Assembly (NCBI GenBank): GCA_964428485.1
Contig: CAYRYP010000021.1
Span: 1 to 20,790 of the forward strand
DNA length: 20,790 bases
Direction of reading: 5' to 3'
DNA from: CAZPAN01 sp964428485
Lineage (GTDB): Bacteria > Actinomycetota > Coriobacteriia > Coriobacteriales > CADBOM01
Shown: positions 15,540-20,790 of the stretch, piece after piece
Layout of the letters: each line of letters opens with the position of its first letter
Position numbering within the stretch: the stretch's first letter is position 1
The notes under the pieces: model-generated
Told to the model about the DNA's origin: nothing
Seen by the model: only the letters and a program-made list of their open reading frames with translations
Databases searched by the model: none
Position numbers and translations under genes: made by a program

Positions 15540-15576
15540 AAAACCGATGCTGGGATCTCTCAGAGACCATCCCAGC
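15540..15576 (-). terminator. Terminator of the rib operon, between convergent genes
   Basis: On the minus strand GCTGGGAT (15576-15569) pairs with ATCCCAGC (15556-15549), enclosing an inner TCTC/GAGA pairing, then ATCGG and TTTT (15543-15540). The upstream arm lies within the last codons of the HAD gene. The hairpin may also end the convergent metX-metW transcript, though no T run follows on that strand. Confidence 0.55.
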
Positions 15577-16291
15577 CCGCGAGAACACCCGGAATCTCGG
15601 AGATGTCGTCGACGCGTACGGTTGCACGATCCAACTCCCCAAGCTCACCAAACCCATAGAGGCACCCGATCGAGCGCAGCCCGTGGGCGTAGGCGAGTTC
15701 CATATCATGGAACCTGTCACCTATCGCGACATAAGGTCCCTCGAAGCGCTCCGCGATATATGGAAACACCTCCTGCTTGGGGATGTAGTCGAAGTCCTGG
15801 GTGCAGAAAAACGCCGAGAACCACCTGTCGAGACCGAATGCCTCTCTCTGGGCCTCCTTGTAATTGGTGCGACAGTTGCTGAGAAACACCATCGTGTAGC
15901 CGGCTTCCAGCAGGATATCCATCGTCTGCGGGACGCCGGGGTAGAGCCTTGCATGGCCCGAACGTATCTCCATCAGCATGTTCTCGCCTATGGCCCTGCT
16001 GCAGCTCTCCCTCACATCCTGCGGCAGAAACGGCGCAAAGGAGTCCCACATGTCCTTGGGTGTCCAACCCAACCAGCGGCTTATCTCCCCATCCGAGAAG
16101 TTACGGGGCTCCACGTAGCCATTACTCACCAGCCACGCGTAGACGCGACGAAATGAGGGCGCGTAGATGCGGATGCAGTCGTGCAGGGTGCCGTCGTAAT
16201 CGAAGATGAGGGTCGCCCGATGTGAGCGACCCTTGGCGGATGCAGGCGCGAAACCCTCCGGCTCCGCGTCGTGCACATTCTCGGAAAGCAT
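15560..16291 (-). CDS. HAD-family phosphatase at the end of the riboflavin operon
   Basis: 243-residue haloacid-dehalogenase-type hydrolase. Motif I is IFDYDGTLHD (nucleophile D31, D33), motif II is the serine of VFLSNC, motif III is the lysine of YIPKQEVF, and motif IV is GDRFHDME. A cap domain follows motif I (about 45-120). A 25-residue polar extension precedes the core. The ATG is three bases after the ribH stop with GAGGG inside ribH's end, so it is the last gene of ribD-ribE-ribBA-ribH-HAD. Riboflavin synthesis needs a phosphatase to remove phosphate from 5-amino-6-(5-phosphoribitylamino)uracil before lumazine synthase, and HAD enzymes (YcsE, YbjI, YigB) do this elsewhere. Position therefore makes this enzyme the candidate; FMN phosphatase or an unrelated phosphatase remain possible. 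Confidence 0.82.
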   Translation of the reverse strand: MLSENVHDAEPEGFAPASAKGRSHRATLIFDYDGTLHDCIRIYAPSFRRVYAWLVSNGYVEPRNFSDGEISRWLGWTPKDMWDSFAPFLPQDVRESCSRAIGENMLMEIRSGHARLYPGVPQTMDILLEAGYTMVFLSNCRTNYKEAQREAFGLDRWFSAFFCTQDFDYIPKQEVFPYIAERFEGPYVAIGDRFHDMELAYAHGLRSIGCLYGFGELGELDRATVRVDDISEIPGVLAGWDGL

Positions 16292-16294
16292 CCG

Positions 16295-16762
16295 TTAGCC
16301 CTCGATTCCCCTGATGAGGTTGACCATCTCGATGGCCGACTGCGCGCAGTCGGAACCCTTATTGCCAGACTTGGTGCCCGCACGCTCGATGGCCTGCTCG
16401 ATGCTATCGGTGGTGAGTACGCCAAAGAGCACCGGCACCCCGGTCTCGAGCGAGATGGCGGCCACGCCCTTGGAGACCTCGGCCGAGACGTACTCGAAGT
16501 GCGGGGTCGCGCCACGAATGACCGCGCCTAGGCAGATGATCGCGTCATAGCGGCCGGTGAGAGCCATCTTCTTCGCAATCAGCGGAATCTCGAAAGCGCC
16601 TGGAACCCAGGCTAGCTCCACGTCGTCATCGGAGACGTTATGCCTCTTCAGGCCGTCGAGCGCCCCGCTGATGAGCTTGGACGTGATGAACTCGTTGAAC
16701 CTGGAAGCGACAATACCGACGCGAATCCCATCGGCTACAAGCTTGCCCTCGATCGTCTTCAT
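16295..16762 (-). CDS. ribH: 6,7-dimethyl-8-ribityllumazine synthase
   Basis: Condenses 5-amino-6-ribitylaminouracil with 3,4-dihydroxy-2-butanone 4-phosphate to make lumazine, usually as a 60-mer or pentamer. The start ATG at 16760-16762 has AGGAGG at 16769-16774, six bases away; the longer frame to 16858 is rejected because it reads through the ribBA end. 155 residues, the usual length. Motifs are VASRFNEFIT (19-27), WVPGAFEIPLIAKKMA (52-67), LGAVIRGATPHFEYVSAEVSKG (78-99, with catalytic H88), PVLFGVLTTDSIEQAIERAGTKSGNKG and the closing AIEMVNLI. It is 85 bases after ribBA, with a hairpin between them, and is coupled to the HAD gene after it. Confidence 0.97.
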   Translation of the reverse strand: MKTIEGKLVADGIRVGIVASRFNEFITSKLISGALDGLKRHNVSDDDVELAWVPGAFEIPLIAKKMALTGRYDAIICLGAVIRGATPHFEYVSAEVSKGVAAISLETGVPVLFGVLTTDSIEQAIERAGTKSGNKGSDCAQSAIEMVNLIRGIEG

Positions 16763-16783
16763 ATGAATCCTCCTGATCTTTCT

Positions 16784-16806
16784 GGGGTCGGGTGCGTCCC
16801 GGCCCC
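16784..16806 (-). other. Intercistronic hairpin between ribBA and ribH
   Basis: On the minus strand GGGG-C-CGGG-ACGCA-CCCG-A-CCCC forms an 8-bp stem with one internal C-A mismatch in the 85-bp spacer. It is not followed by a T run and lies ten bases before the ribH Shine-Dalgarno. It could be a message-processing or stability element. Confidence 0.4.
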
Positions 16807-16847
16807 GCTGTCCCTTTCCATGTGGATGCCGCAGGTGGACGTGCCCC

Positions 16848-18056
16848 TTAACCCTCAAGGTTGTCGAGCAGATGTCCCATGCGGTCGTGCTTCGTCTTTA
16901 GGTAGAACACGTCCTCCGCGGTCGCCGGCATCTCGATCGGCACGCGCTGGGTGATCTTGATGCCGAAGTCGGAGAGCTGGTAGACCTTGTCGGGATTGTT
17001 GGTGAGCAGGCGCATCGTCTTGACCCCGAGGTCGCGCAGTATCTGCGCGCCGATGTAGTACTCGCGCATGTCGCTGTCGAAGCCGAGAGCCAGGTTAGCG
17101 TCGACGGTGTCCATGCCCTGATCCTGGAGTTCGTAGGCGCGCAGTTTGTTGATGAGTCCGATACCGCGGCCCTCCTGCCTCATGTAGAGAAGGATGCCGC
17201 GGCCCTCCTTCTCGATCTGTTGCATCGCGGATGCGAGCTGCTCCCCGCAGTCGCAGCGCATCGACCCGAAGGCGTCACCCGTGAGGCACTCGGAGTGCAC
17301 ACGGCACAGGATGTCCCTGCCATCCCCGATATCTCCCTTCACGAGCGCCACATGGTGCTCTCCGTTGAGCTTGTTGACGTAACCGTAAACGACGAAGTCT
17401 CCAAAGCGAGTCGGGAGGCGCGTGCATGCCTTCTGTTCGATCAGCCTGTCGTGCGACTTGCGGTAGTGCATCAGGTCCTTGATGGTGATGAACTTAAGGT
17501 TCAGTTCCTTAGCGAGTCCCATCAGCTCGGTCTTGCGCATCATAGACCCGTCCTCGCTCATGACCTCGCAGCACAGCCCACACTCCTCCAACCCCGCCAG
17601 GCGAAGCAGATCAACGGTGGCCTCGGTGTGCCCGTGACGCTCTAACACACCGTTGTCGCGGGCGAGCAGCGGAAACATGTGCCCAGGCCTGCGAAAATCC
17701 TCCGGCTTGGCATCGGGATCGACGCACATGCGCGCGGTATAGCCACGCTCCTCGGCGGATATGCCGGTGGTGGTGTCCCTGTGGTCGATGGAGACAGTGA
17801 ACGCCGTCTCGTGACTGTCGGTGTTGCGGTAGACCATCTGCGGCAGCTCCAGCTTCTCAACCACCGAACGCCCCATGGGCATACAGATGAGGCCACGTGC
17901 GTGCACGGCCATCAGGTTGACGTTCTCTGTGGTGGCGTAGCGGGCGGCGCAGATCATATCGCCCTCGTTCTCCCGCTCCGGGTCGTCGGAGACCAGGATG
18001 ACCTCGCCGTTGCGAAGTGCCTCAAGTGCCTCGTCTATCGTGTTGAATCCGTCCAT
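16848..18056 (-). CDS. ribBA: Bifunctional 3,4-dihydroxy-2-butanone-4-phosphate synthase / GTP cyclohydrolase II
   Basis: Supplies both starting branches of riboflavin synthesis. The protein has 402 residues, as usual for RibBA. The RibB half (about 1-200) has DDPERENEGD (E29, E31), TGISAEER, FRRPGHMFPL and RHGHTEA (H143). The RibA half (about 205-402) has the zinc site HSECLTGDAFGSMRCDCGEQ (C257, C268, C270), RQEGRGIGL, DTVDANLALGF and LTNNPDK. All key residues in both halves are intact, so both activities are expected. The start ATG at 18054-18056 is twelve bases from AGGAGG (18069-18074), a slightly long spacing; no alternative start is in frame. The ribosome site overlaps the ribE stop, 16 bases before the gene. 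Confidence 0.97.
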   Translation of the reverse strand: MDGFNTIDEALEALRNGEVILVSDDPERENEGDMICAARYATTENVNLMAVHARGLICMPMGRSVVEKLELPQMVYRNTDSHETAFTVSIDHRDTTTGISAEERGYTARMCVDPDAKPEDFRRPGHMFPLLARDNGVLERHGHTEATVDLLRLAGLEECGLCCEVMSEDGSMMRKTELMGLAKELNLKFITIKDLMHYRKSHDRLIEQKACTRLPTRFGDFVVYGYVNKLNGEHHVALVKGDIGDGRDILCRVHSECLTGDAFGSMRCDCGEQLASAMQQIEKEGRGILLYMRQEGRGIGLINKLRAYELQDQGMDTVDANLALGFDSDMREYYIGAQILRDLGVKTMRLLTNNPDKVYQLSDFGIKITQRVPIEMPATAEDVFYLKTKHDRMGHLLDNLEG

Positions 18057-18072
18057 CGGGTGCTCATACCTC

Positions 18073-18750
18073 CTACATGAACCCGTTCTCAGCCAGAAAG
18101 CTCTCGCTTATCCCCCCGGAAGCCGCGCCGGCCACGCGGGAGCTGTCGTAAACCGTGGGGGAACCTCCCGCCAGCAGTTTCTCGACGTATTTGCCTATCA
18201 CATCGTTCTCGAGATTTACGACGTCACCGGGCCTCTTGAGCCCAAGCACCGTGACACTCGCCGTGTGCGGGATCACCGACACAAAGAACGAACCGGAGCC
18301 CACATTGGCAACCGTAAGGCTGATGCCGTCGATCGCAACCGAGCCCTTCTCAACTATGTAGCGGAGGATCTTCTCGTCGCAGGCGATCTCATACCACACG
18401 GCGTTGGAGTCTCGTCTGACTGAGGCGATCCTACCGGTGCCATCGATGTGCCCCGAGACGATATGCCCCCCGAACCTGCCGTCGGCCGCCATCGCACGCT
18501 CGAGGTTGACCTTGCTGCCCGGGCCGAGCGAGCCGAGCGACGAGCGCTTGAGCGTCTCGTGCATGACATCGGCGCAGAAGGTGCTTTGCGTGACGCGCGT
18601 GGCGGTGAGGCACACCCCGTTGGTGCTGACGCTGTCACCGACCTTGAGGTCGGACATGATGAGGTTGCCCTCGATCTCGATCACGGCGCTCTCACCGCTG
18701 GTGATTATGGAGCGGACCGTGCCCATCTCCTCAACTATCCCCGTGAACAA
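18073..18750 (-). CDS. ribE: Riboflavin synthase, alpha subunit
   Basis: Dismutates two lumazine molecules into riboflavin. 225 residues with the expected internal duplication: the first half begins MFTGIVEEMGTV and contains NGVCLTATRV, and the second contains the RFGGHIVSGHIDGTGRI linker, AIDGISLTVANVG and DVVNLENDVIGKYVEKL. The start codon is TTG (18748-18750), chosen because GAGGTG at 18756-18761 is five bases upstream and MFTGIVEE is the invariant start of the family. The first 16 bases overlap the end of ribD, so translation is probably coupled. A serine/alanine/glycine-rich 25-residue tail follows the core. Confidence 0.96.
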   Translation of the reverse strand: MFTGIVEEMGTVRSIITSGESAVIEIEGNLIMSDLKVGDSVSTNGVCLTATRVTQSTFCADVMHETLKRSSLGSLGPGSKVNLERAMAADGRFGGHIVSGHIDGTGRIASVRRDSNAVWYEIACDEKILRYIVEKGSVAIDGISLTVANVGSGSFFVSVIPHTASVTVLGLKRPGDVVNLENDVIGKYVEKLLAGGSPTVYDSSRVAGAASGGISESFLAENGFM

Positions 18751-19880
18751 TAGCGCACCTCGCTTTCAAGGAGCATGTCTGCGCCGAGCTTACGCATCCT
18801 CGTGTCGACGAGCTCGATGCAGTCGGCTGGATGGGCGACACCCCTGCCCCCAACCGGGGTCGGGGCATCGGACCCACCGAAGATCTTCGGCGCAATGTAG
18901 GCGTGGACCCTGTCGACCACCTTCGCCTCGAGCGCCGACCACGCCAGCGTAGCGCCGCCCTCGATGTAGACACTGTCGATCCCGGCCTCCCCTAGCCTAG
19001 CCATGAGCGCGCGCAGGTCGACCCTGCCGGACTCCCCTCCGACATGCCATATCTCGCATCCAGCTTGCTCTAACGCAGAGGCCCTTGAGGGATCGTCGGA
19101 GCAGGTAGCGATGACTGTGCGGACACTGCCGGCACTCTGCACTATTCGACTTCCCATCGGGATGGAGAGGCCGCTGTCGCAGACGACGCGAAGCGGGTCG
19201 CGGGCGTTGTCGAGTCTGCAGGTGAGAAGCGGGTCGTCAGCGGCGACTGTGCCCATGCCCACCATGATCGAGGAGTAGCGCAGCCTGTCCCGATGGACGT
19301 TGGTCCGCGCCTCCTCTCCGGTGACCCATCGCGACTCCCCGGTGCAGCATGCGATCTTTCCGTCCATGGTCATCGCGTACTTGAGCACAACCAGGGGCCT
19401 GCCGGTTGTTATGAAGTGGAAGAACGGGGCGTTAAGCTCGAGTGCGTCGGCCTCGCAGACGTTGCCGCAGACCTCGATGCCATGCTCGCGCAGGATCTCA
19501 ATCCCCTTGCCTGCGATCAGCGGATTGGGGTCGGACGACCCTACGACGACTCGGGCAACGCGGGCCTCGATCAGCGCATCGGTACATGGAGGGGTCTTCC
19601 CATGATGGCAGCACGGCTCGAGCGTAACGTAGACGGTGGAGCCGGCGGGATCCTCGGTGCAGCTTGCAAGCGCGTTGCGCTCAGCATGGAGCTGGCCATA
19701 CCTCTCGTGATAGCCCTGGCCTATGACCCGGCCATCCTTGACAATCACGGCTCCCACCATCGGGTTGGGGCTGGTAAACCCCATCCCCTTCTCAGCGAGG
19801 GCCAGCGCCATTCGCATGTAGCGCTCCTCTTCGGAGCCCTCCCACCACGAGCTGTCAACGTTCTCAACACCAACGGCCAT
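18735..19880 (-). CDS. ribD: Bifunctional riboflavin biosynthesis deaminase/reductase
   Basis: Deaminates and then reduces the pyrimidine intermediate formed from GTP. The chosen start is the ATG at 19878-19880 with GGAGG at 19889-19893 eight bases upstream; a TTG five codons earlier overlaps that ribosome site and is rejected. 381 residues. The deaminase half has TSPNPMVGAV, HAE (H65, E67) and the zinc cysteines of TLEPCCHHGKTPPC (C90, C99). The reductase half has RPLVVLKYAMTMDGKIA, SRWVTGEEAR, MVGMGTVAADDPLLTCR and EGGATLAWSAL. It is the first gene of the operon and the direct target of the FMN riboswitch through a hairpin over its Shine-Dalgarno. An acidic N-terminal stretch of about 20 residues precedes the core. 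Confidence 0.97.
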   Translation of the reverse strand: MAVGVENVDSSWWEGSEEERYMRMALALAEKGMGFTSPNPMVGAVIVKDGRVIGQGYHERYGQLHAERNALASCTEDPAGSTVYVTLEPCCHHGKTPPCTDALIEARVARVVVGSSDPNPLIAGKGIEILREHGIEVCGNVCEADALELNAPFFHFITTGRPLVVLKYAMTMDGKIACCTGESRWVTGEEARTNVHRDRLRYSSIMVGMGTVAADDPLLTCRLDNARDPLRVVCDSGLSIPMGSRIVQSAGSVRTVIATCSDDPSRASALEQAGCEIWHVGGESGRVDLRALMARLGEAGIDSVYIEGGATLAWSALEAKVVDRVHAYIAPKIFGGSDAPTPVGGRGVAHPADCIELVDTRMRKLGADMLLESEVRYCSRG

Positions 19881-19883
19881 ATG

Positions 19884-19964
19884 CCGTGCCTCCAACTCAG
19901 GTCATGCAGGGCACGGGGCAGCACAACGCCCCGAACCGCGGTCTTCCGCACTTCGGGGCGCTGC
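19884..19964 (-). promoter_or_regulatory. FMN riboswitch expression platform with Shine-Dalgarno sequestration
   Basis: Three overlapping hairpins lie between aptamer and ribD. H1 pairs 19959-19952 (GCCCCGAA) with 19935-19928 (TTCGGGGC), with outer wobble pairs and an inner GCGG-AAGA-CCGC stem. H2 pairs CGGGGC (19933-19928) with GCCCCG (19919-19914). H3 pairs CCGTGCC (19916-19910) with GGCACGG (19890-19884), covering part of the GGAGG. H1 and H2 share a strand, and H2 and H3 compete. No T run follows, so control looks translational. Confidence 0.6.
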
Positions 19965-19988
19965 TGTTAACATCGTTAGCTGTCGACG

Positions 19989-20102
19989 CAGATCCTCTTC
20001 CATCCAGACTATACTGTCGGCTTCGGAATTTAACCGAATCAACCCTTGCGGGCTCGCGGGCTATACCGCCGGTGGGGAATCTCACCCCGCCCCGAAGATC
20101 TG
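19989..20102 (-). ncRNA. FMN riboswitch (RFN element)
   Basis: The minus strand carries the RFN landmarks in order: TCTTCGGGGCGGGGTGA, GATTCCCCACCGGCGGTAT, AGCCCGCGAGCCC, GATTCGGTTAAATTCCGA, AGCCGACAGTATAGTCTGG and ATGGAAGAGGATC. The closing helix P1 is CAGATC (20102-20097) with GATCTG (19994-19989). It starts almost at the predicted transcription start and precedes the riboflavin operon, its classic target. FMN binding would lower expression. Confidence 0.97.
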
Positions 20103-20110
20103 ATACTTCT

Positions 20111-20139
20111 AATTTAATTTCACAATTTCTCCATGTCAA
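20111..20139 (-). promoter_or_regulatory. Promoter of the riboflavin operon
   Basis: On the minus strand a consensus TTGACA (20139-20134) is followed, after exactly 17 bp, by TAAATT (20116-20111). The start would lie near 20104, immediately ahead of the FMN aptamer. The surrounding DNA is markedly AT-rich for this window. Confidence 0.85.
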
Positions 20140-20198
20140 CAGCGACTGTAAAGTATCTGCAAACGGAAGGCCTATCGCACGGGCCTACCACAACCCGC

Positions 20199-20217
20199 GC
20201 CGGCAACACCGGCAACA
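20199..20217. repeat. Tandem 9-bp repeat between the two riboswitches
   Basis: CCGGCAACA occurs twice head to tail (20200-20208 and 20209-20217) and the unit junction also makes a GCCGG-CAACA-CCGGC hairpin (20199-20213). The significance is unknown. The rest of 20140-20282 has no gene. TACACT at 20235-20240 is a possible weak -10 for the ATPase transcript, without a clear -35. Confidence 0.35.
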
Positions 20218-20282
20218 AGAGTTTGCTGTGTTTTTACACTAAGGCCATTGCGCATTCGTGCGAGTAGTGCTTCAATGATCGG

Positions 20283-20376
20283 ACCGAAAGGGAGTAGTCG
20301 CAATCCCATAGTCAACATCCCAGCGCATGCGCTTGGCTTGGGAGCCGAAGATATCACGGTGACAAGACTTTCTGGT
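20283..20376 (+). ncRNA. yybP-ykoY manganese riboswitch aptamer
   Basis: The 5' landmark GAAAGGGAGTAG (20286-20297) and the 3' landmark GACAAGACTTTC (20361-20372) match the conserved L1 and L3 segments of yybP-ykoY RNAs. Helix P1 pairs ACCGAAAG (20283-20290) with CTTTC(T)GGT (20368-20376), with one bulge. An AGTCAACAT segment and a GC-rich inner hairpin lie between. The family binds Mn2+ and usually switches on metal exporters, which fits the P-type ATPase that follows. Recognised by eye; no covariance model was run. Confidence 0.82.
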
Positions 20377-20441
20377 AACCCGCGATAAAGCGGAGCTGCA
20401 CACAGCTTCGTACAGGGGCGTACCAGGGGTCTTTTTCTTTT
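20364..20441 (+). terminator. Riboswitch-controlled terminator upstream of the P-type ATPase
   Basis: AAGAC (20364-20368) and CTGG (20372-20375) can pair with GTCTT (20429-20433) and CCAG (20423-20426), with a small internal loop. A T-rich run (20432-20441, one C) follows. Two small hairpins (CCGC/GCGG at 20380-20393 and AGCTG/CAGCT at 20394-20407) sit in the loop. The upstream arm reuses the 3' strand of aptamer helix P1, so metal-stabilised P1 would block the terminator. Confidence 0.6.
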
Positions 20442-20526
20442 GTCCTGATCCTTGAAGACCTCGGTACCGACCGGATTCCAGCGCGGGTTCATAATCGCCA
20501 ACCGATCGAACACGAACGAGGGCAAC

Positions 20527-20790
20527 ATGGATCTGAACGCCAGAAAAAACAGCACCGAGCAACAGGGAATAAGTCAAACCAACCAGCGAATTTCCCGGAC
20601 TCCTCTTTTCAGTATGAATGCCGAAGAGGTCCTCAAATCTGTCGAGACCACTCCCGAAGGCCTATCCAGCACCGAGGCCGCAAGCAGACTCGAGAGATTC
20701 GGCCCAAACCAGCTCGAGGAGGCCAAACAAAAAAGCGCGCTGATCATCTTCCTCGAGCAGTTCAAGGACCTCCTGGTCATCATCCTGATA
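20527..20790 (+). CDS. P-type cation-transporting ATPase (N-terminus only)
   Basis: First 88 residues of a P2-type ATPase; the gene runs off the right edge. Visible is the cation-ATPase N-terminal domain: MNAEEVLKSVETTPEGLSSTEAASRLERFGPNQLEEAKQKSALIIFLEQFKDLLVIILI, with the invariant (R)xGxN(x)L turn and the first membrane helix starting. These are typical of Ca2+/Mn2+ exporters such as SERCA/PMCA-like bacterial pumps. The start ATG at 20527 has GAGGG at 20518-20522, four bases away; the internal ATG at 20614 has no ribosome site. A preceding manganese riboswitch suggests Mn2+ (or Ca2+/Mn2+) efflux, as described for YoaB- and MgtA-type pumps. The catalytic DKTGT and ion-site residues are beyond the window, so the ion is inferred from context. 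Confidence 0.88.
   Translation, partial: MDLNARKNSTEQQGISQTNQRISRTPLFSMNAEEVLKSVETTPEGLSSTEAASRLERFGPNQLEEAKQKSALIIFLEQFKDLLVIILI

Noticed and set aside
20172..20577. Minus-strand open frames opposite the manganese riboswitch
   Set aside because: They cover a conserved RNA element and the ATPase leader on the other strand, have no ribosome site and no motif.
1..20790. CRISPR arrays, insertion sequences, prophage, tRNA or rRNA genes
   Set aside because: No spaced repeat array, transposase or integrase motif, phage structural gene, or cloverleaf was seen on either strand by reading; the window looks like stable core chromosome.

Overview
The window is a GC-rich, gene-dense bacterial chromosome segment. 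Gene content and protein style (MtaD-type deaminase, actinobacterial-looking PBP1, GlmM, RplM/RpsI, bacterial PH-domain proteins, a MetX-MetW polypeptide, a complete rib operon) suggest an actinobacterium, probably a Coriobacteriia member of the Atopobium/Olsenella/Collinsella type. That placement is inferred from protein similarity and was not searched. The sequence is scaffold-quality: a run of exactly 100 N at 5774-5873 cuts the ends of two convergent genes, and genes also run off both window edges.

Left part (1-8.8 kb). On the minus strand lie an MtaD-like methylthioadenosine/S-adenosylhomocysteine deaminase (3' end off the window) and a PiT phosphate transporter. Facing away on the plus strand are an iron-type alcohol dehydrogenase and a class A penicillin-binding protein whose leader can fold into a compact three-way junction. 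After the gap the minus strand carries glmM, a strong terminator, the rplM-rpsI ribosomal operon with its promoter, and a small YtxH-like membrane protein.

Middle (8.8-15.5 kb). A plus-strand UPF0104/LPG-synthase-TM flippase-like protein meets a minus-strand cluster tail to tail: ydbS-like and ydbT-like bacterial PH-domain membrane proteins and a small unknown ORF. Upstream of the cluster is purE. Divergent from purE is one 609-residue ORF fusing MetX (homoserine O-acyltransferase) to MetW (methyltransferase-fold partner), preceded by an attenuator-like hairpin.

Right part (15.5-20.8 kb). A textbook minus-strand riboflavin operon runs promoter, FMN riboswitch, ribD, ribE, ribBA, ribH and a HAD phosphatase. 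The last gene is a good candidate for the often unassigned dephosphorylation step of the pathway. The riboswitch output looks translational, with a hairpin covering the ribD Shine-Dalgarno. Divergent from it, a yybP-ykoY (manganese) riboswitch with an overlapping terminator precedes a P-type cation ATPase that runs off the right edge.

No tRNA, rRNA, insertion sequence, prophage, CRISPR array or defence system was seen. The most notable items are the MetX-MetW fusion, the rib-operon HAD, the two head-to-head metabolite/metal riboswitches, the structured PBP leader, and 11-bp PHO-box-like repeats beside the phosphate transporter.
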